A model generated the notes under the pieces. That model worked only from the letters and a program-made list of their open reading frames with translations, was not told where the DNA came from and ran no database searches. A stretch of DNA of 64,000 nt from Saprospiraceae bacterium (lineage in GTDB: Bacteria > Bacteroidota > Bacteroidia > Chitinophagales > Saprospiraceae), in the NCBI GenBank assembly GCA_020628095.1, contig JAHDFP010000009.1:1-64000 (forward strand). The letters are read 5' to 3'. Numbering within the stretch: position 1 is the stretch's first letter; each line of letters starts with the position of its first letter. Shown in pieces: positions 43,769 to 53,671 of this stretch. Position numbers and translations under genes: made by a program.

Positions 43769-44866
43769 ATGAGCAAAAAAGGTAGAGTATTAGTGGCGAT
43801 GAGCGGGGGTATTGATAGTACCGTCACTGCAATGATGTTGCACGAGGAAGGCTACGAAATTGTAGGGATAACCATGAAAACGTGGGACTACGCCTCGTCA
43901 GGCGGCTCTAAGAAAGAGACAGGATGTTGTAGCTTAGACTCTATAAATGATGCCCGACAAATTGCTGTGGAAAAAGGCTTCCATCACTTTATAGTGGATA
44001 TCAGAGAAGAATTTGGTGATTATGTGATAGATAATTTTGTGGAGGAGTATGTCGCTGGTCGGACGCCTAATCCATGTATACTTTGCAATACACATATCAA
44101 ATGGTCCGCCTTACTCAAGCGTGCCGACGCGATGGACTGTGAGTTTATTGCCACGGGGCATTACGCTAAAATCAAAAATGAAAATGGCCGCTATTTTATA
44201 TCTAAAGGGATAGATCCTCGTAAGGACCAATCTTATGTCTTGTGGGGTCTGTCTCAGGAATGTATGGCACGGACTATATTTCCTCTTGCTGATTTGACCA
44301 AAGCCGAAATCCGACAAATGGCTTTTGATTGGGGTTATGAGTCATTATCTAAGAAGCCGGAGAGTTATGAGATATGCTTCGTTCCGGATAATGATTATAG
44401 AGGATTTCTTAAGAGAAGAATACCAGAGTTGGAGGATAACCTCAGAGGAGGCTTGTTCGTCAATAAGGCAGGGGATATAATCGGCAAGCATGATGGCTAT
44501 CCGTTTTATACCATAGGACAGAGAAAAGGACTCGGAGGGGGATTTAAGCAACCTATGTATGTCACCAAAATCCATCCAGAAACCAATACGGTTGTACTAG
44601 GAGAAGCCGACGAATTGCTGCAAAATGCAATGCAAGTAGGACAAATTAATCACCAAAAATATACAGAAGTACCCACTGATAAAGAACTGGTGACCATGGT
44701 CAGATATAATGATCGTGGTACTTTATCGACGGTCACAAAAGTCAGCGACTCACCATACTATAAGGTAAACTTCATGGCGAACGTCAGAGGCATTGCACCT
44801 GGACAATCTGCGGTCATCTATGAAGGAGAAGATGTCATTGCTGGCGGAATCATCCAAAAAAGATAA
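43769..44866 (+). CDS. mnmA: tRNA-specific 2-thiouridylase, MnmA
   Basis: This 365-residue enzyme has the PP-loop VAMSGGIDSTVTA (residues 9-21), the catalytic Cys in TPNPCILCN (near 113) and the second catalytic Cys in SYEICFVPD (near 205), plus the GQRKGLGGG segment. It puts sulfur at position 2 of the wobble uridine of tRNA-Lys, -Glu and -Gln. It heads a probable operon with a lipoprotein gene (27-bp gap) and rimM (6 bp after that). The start codon is fixed by the conserved first strand GRVLVAMSGG. Confidence 0.96.
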   Translation: MSKKGRVLVAMSGGIDSTVTAMMLHEEGYEIVGITMKTWDYASSGGSKKETGCCSLDSINDARQIAVEKGFHHFIVDIREEFGDYVIDNFVEEYVAGRTPNPCILCNTHIKWSALLKRADAMDCEFIATGHYAKIKNENGRYFISKGIDPRKDQSYVLWGLSQECMARTIFPLADLTKAEIRQMAFDWGYESLSKKPESYEICFVPDNDYRGFLKRRIPELEDNLRGGLFVNKAGDIIGKHDGYPFYTIGQRKGLGGGFKQPMYVTKIHPETNTVVLGEADELLQNAMQVGQINHQKYTEVPTDKELVTMVRYNDRGTLSTVTKVSDSPYYKVNFMANVRGIAPGQSAVIYEGEDVIAGGIIQKR

Positions 44867-44893
44867 AAATTTAGTATTTTCACATTAAAAATA

Positions 44894-45643
44894 ATGGGAA
44901 TGTTTAAAAAACTGATTTACAATACTTTATGTCTTTCTGTTGTTCTTTTTATGTTTTCTTGTTCGGACGAAACAAAGATGCTGGACAGAGAACAGTTTGG
45001 ATTCGAATATTTTCCTATCGAGGTGGGTAAATATTGGGTCTATCGATATAGTGAGACACTTGTCAAAGGTCAAGGTAGCAATGTAGAGACGACGGAAAGA
45101 TTTGTGAGAGAAGAAATAACGGACTTATTCGTAGATGCCGTGGGAGATACAGTATATACGTTACAAAGGTCTCAGTCCAATACCTTAGATGGATCATATC
45201 AGGTGACGGATGTATGGACGTCACGTATAGATGAGACCACAGCGACAAGAACGGAGGAGAATCTGACTTTCGTCAAAATGATTTTTCCTTTCAGTGTAGG
45301 TACAACTTGGTCAGGTAATCTTTTTGACGAATTGACAACTGTTAATGTCGCAGAAGAAAGTGTATGGGTCTATAAAGATTGGGGTGATTATGAGGTGAAG
45401 GCAAAAGGTATATCCCAAGAAGTCGAGGGACAAATGTATAATGAAGTCACCACGATAGAGCAGGCCAACTTTGAGTCAGAGATAGAGAGAAGATATGCCG
45501 TAGAGCAATATGCTCCGGAGATTGGCTTGATCAAAAAAGAAATGATAATACTCGATACGCAATGCGCCTGTCCAGGAGAGACTTGGATAGAGAAAGCAGA
45601 GGCAGGATTTACATTAACTCAGACGCTTGTAGATCATAATTAA
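44894..45643 (+). CDS. Lipoprotein of unknown function in the mnmA-rimM operon
   Basis: This 249-residue protein has a lipoprotein signal ending MFSC (a second in-frame ATG at 44900 would also serve). The mature part is beta-rich with repeated Trp/Tyr strands (FPIEVGKYWVYRYSETL, TSRIDETTATRTEENL, IFPFSVGTTWSGNLFDE, WVYKDWGDYEVKAKG). It ends with a CACPGETW Cys pair. No family recognised. The layout resembles other Bacteroidota lipoproteins that begin with PxxxGxYWxY. It sits between two translation genes, and I have no evidence that it shares their function. Confidence 0.72.
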   Translation: MGMFKKLIYNTLCLSVVLFMFSCSDETKMLDREQFGFEYFPIEVGKYWVYRYSETLVKGQGSNVETTERFVREEITDLFVDAVGDTVYTLQRSQSNTLDGSYQVTDVWTSRIDETTATRTEENLTFVKMIFPFSVGTTWSGNLFDELTTVNVAEESVWVYKDWGDYEVKAKGISQEVEGQMYNEVTTIEQANFESEIERRYAVEQYAPEIGLIKKEMIILDTQCACPGETWIEKAEAGFTLTQTLVDHN

Positions 45644-45649
45644 TAGAGT

Positions 45650-46171
45650 TTGCTAGAGTTATTACACATTGGACATTCTAAGAAACCCAAGGGTGTAAAA
45701 GGCCATCTTAGACTGCACATAGAAGATAAATATATAGAAAGCCTTGGCGAAGCCAGGGCTTTATTTTTTGATCTTGACGGATCGAAAGTACCCTTCCTTA
45801 TAGAAGGCATTACGATGAGTAATCAGCTGCTTGTCAAACTGGATGAGATCGATAACCCCGAAGAAGCACAGTTGCTTGTCTCTCGTTCCATTTTTTTAGA
45901 TACTAAGGAGGTGCTAATCAATCCTGAAGAGGAATCAGAATCAAAGGTGTTCGATCATCTTATTGGGTTCACTGTAAAAAACGAAGCTGGAGATAGCTAT
46001 GGTATCATTCGATCCATAGAGGAATATCCTTCACAGATGATGGCCCTCATTGATTACAAAGAAAAGTCTTATCTCTGGCCTCTGCATGATGACAATATCA
46101 TCGAGGTTAGTGCCAATGAAAGAACACTTGTACTAAGTCTGCCTGATGGGGTAGAGGACTTGGCATCGTAA
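45650..46171 (+). CDS. rimM: Ribosome maturation factor RimM
   Basis: This 173-residue protein begins at TTG 45650 (no ATG is available before the conserved region). The N-terminal RimM domain shows LLHIGHSKKPKGVKGHLRLHI, the family signature. The C-terminal PRC-barrel part has HLIGFTVKNEAGDSYGII and the closing WPLHDDNIIEVS. RimM assists 30S head assembly and binds protein S19. Its stop is 13 bp from the convergent biotin carboxylase stop. Confidence 0.9.
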   Translation: MLELLHIGHSKKPKGVKGHLRLHIEDKYIESLGEARALFFDLDGSKVPFLIEGITMSNQLLVKLDEIDNPEEAQLLVSRSIFLDTKEVLINPEEESESKVFDHLIGFTVKNEAGDSYGIIRSIEEYPSQMMALIDYKEKSYLWPLHDDNIIEVSANERTLVLSLPDGVEDLAS

Positions 46172-46184
46172 GTCGATATTCCAG

Positions 46185-47621
46185 TTATATTGGCAACTTA
46201 ATTTTGGACTTATACTTGTCCCAATGGTGTTTGGCAATATGAGCTGCGACTAATGCTTCGTCAGTTATTTCTGACAAGGCTTCCACACTCCAATGGTTCT
46301 TTACGAAATGAGTATCATAACTACCGTTAATAAACTCTGCATGATTAAGCACGAACTGTCCAAAATCCAAGGTAGATGCAATCCCTTCTATTTTGAAATC
46401 ATTAATGGCTTTTTTCAGTTTTTGTATTGCCAAATTACGATTAGGAGCGTAAGCGATGAGCTTAGCTAACATCGGGTCATAATATATAGGAACGGTATCA
46501 CCACTGACAAAACCCGTATCGGTTCTCACGCCTTCACCCTGTGGAATAGTAAATGCTTCTAACTTACCTATAGACGGCAAGAAATTGTTTTCGGGATCTT
46601 CTGCGTAGATCCGTAATTCTATAGCATGACCAGTAGACGTTATATCTTCTTGTGCAAAAGCTAAGGCTTCTCCACGTGCGACTTTTATTTGTTGCTCTAC
46701 GAGGTCTATACCCGTGATCATTTCCGTGACAGGGTGCTCGACTTGCAGACGTGTATTCATTTCTAAGAAATAATAATGTCCATTCGCATCCATAATGAAC
46801 TCTACCGTACCCGCTCCTTCGTAATTGCACGAGCGCGCAACTTGCAAGGCATGTTCTCCCATCTGCGATCTGAGTGCTGGATTTACTTTGGCACTTGGCG
46901 TTTCCTCTATGACCTTTTGGTGTCTCCTTTGTACACTACATTCTCTCTCAAAAAGATGGACACCATTACCATGCTGATCAAAGAGCACCTGTATTTCTAT
47001 ATGTCTTGGTGATTCGATATACTTCTCTATAAAGACAGCATCATCCCCAAAAGCAGATCTCGCCTCATTCTTAGCAGAGTCAAATTGCTGAAAAAACTCA
47101 TCTGGATGGTTGACCAGTTTCATGCCTTTGCCACCGCCACCAGCGGAGGCTTTGATTAGAAGGGGATAGCCTATTTGGTCGGCGATTTTCTTTCCTTCTT
47201 CCTTGGTCGCAATAGCGGATTCTGTACCAGGGACAAGAGGTATGTCATACTTAGAGACAGCTTCTTTGGCGGCCAGCTTTGATCCCATAATGGTGATGGA
47301 ATGATCGCTGGGTCCAATAAATATCAATCCATTCTGCCTTACCTTGACCGCAAATTCTGCATTCTCTGATAAGAAACCATAACCGGGATGGATGGCTTGT
47401 GCACCAGTTTCTTTTGCTGCATTGATAATTTTATCATGCACGAGATAGGATTCAGAGGATGGAGCGGCTCCTAGGTAGATGGCTTCGTTTGCAGACTTGA
47501 CATGTAGGGCATCTTTATCCGCTTCTGAGTAGACGGCAACCGTGGATATGCCCATCTTTTTGGCTGTATCTATTATTCTACAGGCGATTTCGCCTCTGTT
47601 GGCAATTAGTATTTTGTCCAT
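46185..47621 (-). CDS. accC: Biotin carboxylase subunit of an acyl-CoA carboxylase
   Basis: This 478-residue enzyme is a complete biotin carboxylase: MDKILIANRGEIACRI at the start, the ATP-grasp glycine loop KASAGGGGKGM, FERECSVQRRHQKV and EMNTRLQVEHPVTE. It carboxylates biotin on a carrier protein with ATP and bicarbonate. The C-terminal 30 residues extend past the usual AccC end, so an acetyl-, propionyl- or methylcrotonyl-CoA carboxylase are all possible. No biotin carrier or carboxyltransferase gene adjoins it. The methyltransferase gene ends 3 nt before its start, so they share a transcript. Confidence 0.9.
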   Translation of the reverse strand: MDKILIANRGEIACRIIDTAKKMGISTVAVYSEADKDALHVKSANEAIYLGAAPSSESYLVHDKIINAAKETGAQAIHPGYGFLSENAEFAVKVRQNGLIFIGPSDHSITIMGSKLAAKEAVSKYDIPLVPGTESAIATKEEGKKIADQIGYPLLIKASAGGGGKGMKLVNHPDEFFQQFDSAKNEARSAFGDDAVFIEKYIESPRHIEIQVLFDQHGNGVHLFERECSVQRRHQKVIEETPSAKVNPALRSQMGEHALQVARSCNYEGAGTVEFIMDANGHYYFLEMNTRLQVEHPVTEMITGIDLVEQQIKVARGEALAFAQEDITSTGHAIELRIYAEDPENNFLPSIGKLEAFTIPQGEGVRTDTGFVSGDTVPIYYDPMLAKLIAYAPNRNLAIQKLKKAINDFKIEGIASTLDFGQFVLNHAEFINGSYDTHFVKNHWSVEALSEITDEALVAAHIAKHHWDKYKSKIKLPI

Positions 47622-47624
47622 ATT

Positions 47625-48467
47625 TTAACCAAATAGTCCAAGACTCCAAGGTTTTAGTTTCCTTGGAATATATCTTATGTGTTTAGAAGTCGGATACTCT
47701 GTATCGTAACACACAATACCCATTGTAAATATATCAATTGTAAATCCATGATCGATCTTAGCCTTGATCTCTTCCCAGGCCTTCGTCATCCCTTTGGACC
47801 AATAAATGTCATCAAAAATCAATACTTGCTTTGATAACAAAGGAGAGAATATCTTATCAAAGTGAAATAAAGTGGCCTTATACGTGTGATTACCGTCAAT
47901 AAAAGCAAAATCATAAGTCTTGGCCTCAGAACTATCCAAAAATTGCTTAAAAGGCAAATTATGGACTTTTATATCCAAGCCGAGCGATTTGAAGGCTGAT
48001 TTACTCATATTATGTAGTGATTTATCACCTTCTACGGTATCTAAATGAGTCTTATTATACCCAGCCATAAGGTAAGCCGTAGATAAACCAAGATTAGTGC
48101 CTAACTCCAATGTTCTCTGAGGTGAGAAGAAGCGGGTAAGGTTAGCTAAGAGCCTACATTTATTGACATTAGAGCTTGAGCTTTTGGCTATGGATGATAT
48201 GGTTCTATCATTAGTTTTGGATGAAGATCCTGCACCTAAATCATTAATAATGATCGGATTATGATTTTCTAAGTATTGTGCCCTTATACTTTCTATGACC
48301 TGATAGTCGTAGTATAGTTTCTCTGTATCAAACCCCTCTGATAGCAGTTTGAATAAGAATGGCGAGTGTATACTATTTAAAGTAATGGCTTTAAAGTAAA
48401 AATCTAAGTAGGATAAGGTTCTATTTATAATATTCGGCCTATCTTTTTTCAATGGTTGTACGGTCAA
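47625..48467 (-). CDS. Class I SAM-dependent methyltransferase, unknown substrate
   Basis: This 280-residue protein has motif I TLELGTNLGLSTAYLM near residue 118 and the DFAFIDGNHTYKATLFHF block typical of O-methyltransferase-like and MTase_24 families, followed by LIFDDIYWSKGMTKAW. It starts at TTG 48467 (or a second TTG at 48452); no ATG is available. The N-terminal 90 residues (YLDFYFKAITLNSIHSPFLFKLL) resemble a recurrent Bacteroidota extension. It precedes accC by 3 nt, and an intergenic gap of only 34 bp separates it from the divergent FG-GAP gene. Confidence 0.82.
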   Translation of the reverse strand: MTVQPLKKDRPNIINRTLSYLDFYFKAITLNSIHSPFLFKLLSEGFDTEKLYYDYQVIESIRAQYLENHNPIIINDLGAGSSSKTNDRTISSIAKSSSSNVNKCRLLANLTRFFSPQRTLELGTNLGLSTAYLMAGYNKTHLDTVEGDKSLHNMSKSAFKSLGLDIKVHNLPFKQFLDSSEAKTYDFAFIDGNHTYKATLFHFDKIFSPLLSKQVLIFDDIYWSKGMTKAWEEIKAKIDHGFTIDIFTMGIVCYDTEYPTSKHIRYIPRKLKPWSLGLFG

Positions 48468-48501
48468 AGATTTATAGTAAAATTATTAAATTTATAAATC
48501 A

Positions 48502-51321
48502 ATGATAATGAGGATGAAAGAGTGCATTTTATCTGGGTATTATAGGTTTCTATCAGCCGTTTTACTACTTTTCTTAGGTGTTTCTCAGGTGTGCGGTCAA
48601 GAACGGATATTCTTCATTAACAACTCAGAAATATTAGACCACAGAAACGTTTCGCGACTCGCCCTCGCAGTCGCCGACGTCAATGGAGACTATCGCGATG
48701 ATATTATCCACACAGATATAAATGATAATATTCTTATAGACTTCCAACTTAATAATGGTGCATTATTTCATCAAAGAACAATCTCATCATGGGACGGTAA
48801 AGTTACAACTGTCAATGTGGGAGACTATAATAATGATGGGATCAACGACATATTCCTCGCTGGACGCTATAATGGTTACAGGGTCTTTACGTTTGAAGAA
48901 AGCTCATTTGATATTATCCATGAGTTGACGGGAGAAGAATCCTTTTTTGCTCAAGGATCAGCTCTATTTGATATAGATAATAATGGATTCTTAGATGTGC
49001 TATACACTCATGATGAAGGAACCAATATTACACTGATGAATAATTCTGGTGCTTTTTCTCCAGAAGATGTTATTGATTTTAGTACTGATATTCCTTCTGA
49101 TAATTCGGGTAATTATTCTTCGGTCTGGTTGGATGCGAATAACGATGACAAACCTGACCTATACATTGCTAAGTGCAAGGTCAATGTCACCAGTGATAGA
49201 GATCCAAGACGAATCAATACGTTGTATCTATATGAGGATGAAGAATATATAGAAAGCGGTCGATCATATAATTTGGATATCGGTGATCAAAGTTGGGCAG
49301 TGGATGCGGGTGATCTGGATAATGATGGTGATGAGGATATGTTTCTGGTAAATCACGTTGCGCCTCACCTTATATTGCGTAACGATGATGGTGTATTTTC
49401 CAGCATTGATTCATATTCTAGACTGGGGCCGATTACCACACCGGATCTGCAAGTGCATATCGCAGATTATAATAATGACATGTGGCTTGATATATTAATC
49501 GCTGGTCAGAATAATTACTTACTCTATAACAAGGGGGACATGACTTTCGATGTTAATGAAAACCCATTTGGTTTTTATCGAGCTGCTTCATTCGCCTGTG
49601 GTGACCTCAATGGTGATGGCAATCTAGATGTTTATTGTAGCTATAACGGATCAACCTTAGACGACTTATTTTTCAATTCTGGCAACGGAAATAATTACGC
49701 TTTCTTTTCTTTGAATGGTTCCCAGTCTAACAAAAATGGAATTGGTTCTAAGTTAACTGTATATAGCGGAGGGCATAAGTTGGTGCGATGGTTGCGATCA
49801 GGTAGTTCTTATGGCATAACGAATAGTCTCAATGTGCATTTTGGATTGGCTAAAGAAGAGATAATTGATTCGCTGATATGTCAATGGCCCTCTGGTGTTA
49901 TTGACAAGTATTATGACCTAAATGTCAATGGTCATTACGTGATAACTGAAGGAGAATGTATGGCCTCTCTGGTAGAAGTGGATAGTCATGATGACTTTAC
50001 CTTAGGTTGTGATGGAGAAGCTGCTGCTATCAATGCCGATTATCAAGGCGATGTAATCTGGAGTAATGGTATAAGTGGCGATCAAGTCTCTGTCAGTAAC
50101 AGATCTTACTTAATGGCGAGCTCTGTAGAAGGTGACTGCCCCAGTTCTAGTGCATGGACATATATTGATACAGTAAGTATCCCTTTTAAACCAGAACTTA
50201 GTATTACTCAGGATAGCCTTCTGGTATGTCCAGAGCAAGTTGTTTCTCTTAGCTCTTTGTCGTATCAAAAGTACTTATGGAATAATGGAACGGAATATAC
50301 AGAGATAGAAATAAGCGAACCGGGAAGTTATTATATAGAACAGTCTAACGAATGCGGTGTCTATAATTCCGATACCTTGCATATCGAGTACATTACATCG
50401 GATTACATCTATGATACTCTTACTTTTTTCGGTCCTCAGACTGAGGTGTTATTATCAGCAGGGGTAAATAATGAAGTTAATTGGTATTCTGACGAGACCT
50501 TCTCAAATCTGGTCTATGAGGGAAGGGAGTTTACGCTATCAGAGCTTAGTAAGGATACGGTAATGTATTATGAGGAAATATATAATCCTGAATCTATCCT
50601 TATAGAGAATCGCTTGCTTGACGAATCTCTTTTTACAAAAGTAGACGATGTCACTAAAAATAGGTTACAGTTTTTTACTGTGCATGAGGATCTTAAACTA
50701 AATAGCTTTTCGGTTACGGCGAGGTATCCTGGTGTACGTGTTTTTCAATTATATGATATAGGAAGTGTGCTGCTCAAAGAGGTCGAAGCTGATCTATCTG
50801 TCGGTAGGAATGATATCATTTTTGATATAGAATTAGAGAGAGAAATTTATTATATGACAACTTCAGAAGAAGTAAATCTGGAGAATTTTGCCAGTAAAGG
50901 TCCGGGTCTAAATATTTCTGAGAGGAGGATAGAAAACCCTTCTGAGCTGGGTGGATACCTGTCTGTCCTTTTGTCCGACTATACTTTGTTTTATTTCTAT
51001 AATTGGAGTGTGTCCCCTTCGTTTAAGGAATGTGCGGTCTCAAGAGGACAATATAATATCGAAATCCAATCCAATAGTGTATCCGATAATCAACTTACGG
51101 ATGTTTCTTTGTTTCCTAATCCGTCTGAGGATATTCTTTGGATAAGAAGTAAACAAAGTGCGATGGTTGAGGTTTTTGATATGAAAGGCGTTATGGTTTC
51201 TAAGTCATCCATAATGGCTGGGCAAAATCAATTTAACATCAAAAATTGGGAGTCAGGTGTCTATGTTATTCGCGTGAGTAATAATAACGGAAGCTACTCA
51301 CAAAAAATATTGAAACTATAA
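48502..51321 (+). CDS. FG-GAP/ASPIC surface protein with T9SS type A sorting domain
   Basis: This 939-residue protein has a signal peptide (about 1-33, ending VCGQ). FG-GAP/VCBS calcium-loop repeats follow (VADVNGDYRDD, VGDYNNDGINDIF, DIDNNGFLDV, AGDLDNDGDEDMF, CGDLNGDGNLDV), then an ASPIC/UnbV domain (about 405-485, FGLAKEEIIDSLICQWPSG). Ig-like segments follow. The last 75 residues (VSLFPNPSEDILWI, VEVFDMKGVMVS, WESGVYVIRV) are a type A sorting domain. It is probably a Ca2+-stabilised adhesin or enzyme-like surface protein. Several starts are possible (48502, 48508, 48514). Confidence 0.9.
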   Translation: MIMRMKECILSGYYRFLSAVLLLFLGVSQVCGQERIFFINNSEILDHRNVSRLALAVADVNGDYRDDIIHTDINDNILIDFQLNNGALFHQRTISSWDGKVTTVNVGDYNNDGINDIFLAGRYNGYRVFTFEESSFDIIHELTGEESFFAQGSALFDIDNNGFLDVLYTHDEGTNITLMNNSGAFSPEDVIDFSTDIPSDNSGNYSSVWLDANNDDKPDLYIAKCKVNVTSDRDPRRINTLYLYEDEEYIESGRSYNLDIGDQSWAVDAGDLDNDGDEDMFLVNHVAPHLILRNDDGVFSSIDSYSRLGPITTPDLQVHIADYNNDMWLDILIAGQNNYLLYNKGDMTFDVNENPFGFYRAASFACGDLNGDGNLDVYCSYNGSTLDDLFFNSGNGNNYAFFSLNGSQSNKNGIGSKLTVYSGGHKLVRWLRSGSSYGITNSLNVHFGLAKEEIIDSLICQWPSGVIDKYYDLNVNGHYVITEGECMASLVEVDSHDDFTLGCDGEAAAINADYQGDVIWSNGISGDQVSVSNRSYLMASSVEGDCPSSSAWTYIDTVSIPFKPELSITQDSLLVCPEQVVSLSSLSYQKYLWNNGTEYTEIEISEPGSYYIEQSNECGVYNSDTLHIEYITSDYIYDTLTFFGPQTEVLLSAGVNNEVNWYSDETFSNLVYEGREFTLSELSKDTVMYYEEIYNPESILIENRLLDESLFTKVDDVTKNRLQFFTVHEDLKLNSFSVTARYPGVRVFQLYDIGSVLLKEVEADLSVGRNDIIFDIELEREIYYMTTSEEVNLENFASKGPGLNISERRIENPSELGGYLSVLLSDYTLFYFYNWSVSPSFKECAVSRGQYNIEIQSNSVSDNQLTDVSLFPNPSEDILWIRSKQSAMVEVFDMKGVMVSKSSIMAGQNQFNIKNWESGVYVIRVSNNNGSYSQKILKL

Positions 51322-51368
51322 TCACCGATTAGTAGGAAAAAATCAAATAAGAATAAAGTAGGAATAGT

Positions 51369-52214
51369 ATGTTATTACATGAAGATTGGAAGACTGTAAA
51401 GGATTATGAAGACATCACTTACAAGAAACGGGATGGTGTGGCGAGGATTGCATTTAACAGACCAGAATGTCGTAATGCTTTCAGACCACAGACTGTCTTC
51501 GAATTATATGAGGCTCTATCTATAGCACACGAAGATCCAGAGGTCGGAGTGATACTCTTATCAGGAGAAGGCCCGTCACCCAAGGATGGTGTGTTTGCTT
51601 TTTGTTCGGGAGGAGATCAGCGAGTAAGGGACAAAACGGGATACATGGGACAGGATGGTGTCGCTCGACTCAATATATTAGAAGTGCAACGGCTGATAAG
51701 ATTTATGAATAAGGTGGTCATTGCGGTCGTGCCTGGATGGGCTGTCGGAGGTGGTCATAGTCTTCATGTGGTTTGTGATTTGACTTTGGCAAGTAAGGAA
51801 CATGCCATATTCAAACAAACGGATGCCGATGTGGCGAGCTATGATGCGGGTTATGGTTCAGCTTATCTGGCAAGACAAGTGGGGCAGAAACGTGCCAGAG
51901 AGATATTCTTTTTAGGTCGTAATTATTCTGCTGACGAAGCCGTGGCGATGGGCATGGCGAATGCTTCCGTACCGCACGATGAGCTGGAGGAAGAAGCGTT
52001 CCGCTGGGCAAAAGAAATTATGAATAAAAGCCCGATGGCTATTAAGATGCTCAAGTTTGCATTTAACCTAATAGATGATGGTCTTGTAGGCCAACAAATA
52101 TTCGCTGGTGAAGCGACACGATTAGGTTATATGACTCAAGAAGCAGAGGAGGGTAGAAACGCTTTTCTCGAAAAGAGAAAACCAGATTTTGATAAGTTTC
52201 CTAAGTTTCCTTAA
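51369..52214 (+). CDS. menB: 1,4-dihydroxy-2-naphthoyl-CoA synthase, MenB
   Basis: This 281-residue crotonase-fold enzyme has IAFNRPECRNAFRP, the FCSGGDQRVRDKTGY loop with the oxyanion glycine, VVPGWAVGGGHSLHVVCDLTLAS, FKQTDADVASYDAGYGS and the C-terminal PDFDKFPKFP tail that is typical of MenB. It closes the naphthoquinone ring from O-succinylbenzoyl-CoA, so the organism makes menaquinone. Its stop shares the tetranucleotide TTAA with the convergent MBL gene. Confidence 0.96.
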   Translation: MLLHEDWKTVKDYEDITYKKRDGVARIAFNRPECRNAFRPQTVFELYEALSIAHEDPEVGVILLSGEGPSPKDGVFAFCSGGDQRVRDKTGYMGQDGVARLNILEVQRLIRFMNKVVIAVVPGWAVGGGHSLHVVCDLTLASKEHAIFKQTDADVASYDAGYGSAYLARQVGQKRAREIFFLGRNYSADEAVAMGMANASVPHDELEEEAFRWAKEIMNKSPMAIKMLKFAFNLIDDGLVGQQIFAGEATRLGYMTQEAEEGRNAFLEKRKPDFDKFPKFP

Positions 52215-53623
52215 GACTGCGTCAGACTGGGACAAGCACCGATGACATTAAGATGCGATGATTTGATCTTGTCAAATGATCCTATTATATTAGTTAAATT
52301 ACTAAATCCCTCTCGACGCAAAAATGATGAGGCAGCCGTAGACCGATAGCCACTACGACAATGGACATAATAGCTCTTACTCTTGTCAAGTTCCTTATAA
52401 TTATCTGTCAAAAAGAAATCTAACGTAATAGAGTGTGCGCCAACTATATGGGCGCTATTGTACTCGTCAGGTTTTCTTACGTCTATGATCTCATCTTGGA
52501 TGTCAGAGTCAACGAAATCTTCCACTTTGATAGTCGGTAAAGATTCTGTTGTTCTTCCAGATTTTTTCCATGTCTGTAAGCCTCCATCCAGATAGCCGAT
52601 GCTATTATCATAACCGACTCTCGCTAGTCTCCTTACTGTTTCTTCTTCTTTGCCACTTGGTGTGATCAGTATTATTTTTTGATCTATATCTTCTATAAGT
52701 GTGCCGACCCAAGGCGCAAAACTTCCACCCAATCCTATGAATAAAGAGCCCTTTATATGCTCATGGACAAAATCCCACTTATCTCTGACGTCCAAAATAA
52801 GGACATCCTCTTGCTTGCTCAGTACTTCAAACTGCTCAGGTGATAATGGGTCCAGACCAGTTCGCATTACCTCATCTATAGTTTGATAGCCTTTCTTATT
52901 GAGCATTGCATTTTTGGAGAAATACTGCGGAGGCATCATCAGACCATCGGTGACCTCTTTTATAAAATCTTCCTTAGACAGTTTTGCATTCAGAGCGTAA
53001 TTGACTTTCTTCTGATTGCCGAGCGTGTCGTAGGTTTCTTTACTCATATTTTTTCCGCACGACGAGCCAGCGCCATGTGCTGGATAAATAATAATGTCAT
53101 CTGATAGCGGCATTATTTTATTACGAAGACTATCATATAACCAACCTGCCAATTCTTCCTGTGAGAGATTCATTGTTTTCTGCGCCAGATCGGGTCTCCC
53201 TACATCTCCTATAAATAAAGTGTCTCCCGTAAAAATCGCTTTCTCCTCACCCTTCTCATCTATCAGCAGATAAGTCGTACTCTCAGGAGTATGACCTGGG
53301 GTATGTAATACTTTGATTTTTATTTTTCCTATTTCGAATATTTCACCATCTACCGCATTGTACTTATCAAAATCTGTCTCCGCCTTGGGTCCATAGATAA
53401 TCTGTGCGCCCGTCTTATCCGCTAAATCAATATGACCAGATACAAAGTCTGCATGAAAATGTGTCTCAAAGATGTATTTGATCTTGACATTTTTTTCTTT
53501 AGCTCTTTCTATATAGGGGAAACTTTCTCTGAGGGGGTCTATAACCGCGGCTTCTCCATCCGACTCGATAAAGTATGCCCCTTGTGCCAAACAACTTGTA
53601 TATATCTGCTCTATATTCTCCAT
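52211..53623 (-). CDS. MBL-fold hydrolase with two rhodanese domains
   Basis: This 470-residue protein has a glyoxalase II/ETHE1-type metallo-beta-lactamase domain (FETHFHADFVSGH near 57, LHTPGHTPES, FTGDTLFIGDVGRPD). A first rhodanese domain (about 270-355) has lost its active Cys (ITPSGKEEE). A second (about 370-460) keeps it (VHCRSGYRST). Such fusions act in persulfide or glutathione-persulfide oxidation and sulfur relay. The gene is last in a minus-strand series starting at pfkA, and its stop overlaps the menB stop. Confidence 0.9.
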   Translation of the reverse strand: MENIEQIYTSCLAQGAYFIESDGEAAVIDPLRESFPYIERAKEKNVKIKYIFETHFHADFVSGHIDLADKTGAQIIYGPKAETDFDKYNAVDGEIFEIGKIKIKVLHTPGHTPESTTYLLIDEKGEEKAIFTGDTLFIGDVGRPDLAQKTMNLSQEELAGWLYDSLRNKIMPLSDDIIIYPAHGAGSSCGKNMSKETYDTLGNQKKVNYALNAKLSKEDFIKEVTDGLMMPPQYFSKNAMLNKKGYQTIDEVMRTGLDPLSPEQFEVLSKQEDVLILDVRDKWDFVHEHIKGSLFIGLGGSFAPWVGTLIEDIDQKIILITPSGKEEETVRRLARVGYDNSIGYLDGGLQTWKKSGRTTESLPTIKVEDFVDSDIQDEIIDVRKPDEYNSAHIVGAHSITLDFFLTDNYKELDKSKSYYVHCRSGYRSTAASSFLRREGFSNLTNIIGSFDKIKSSHLNVIGACPSLTQS

Positions 53624-53671
53624 ACTGATCTGTGTAAATAATAAAGATAATGATTAAGGCTGCTTTTTGTT

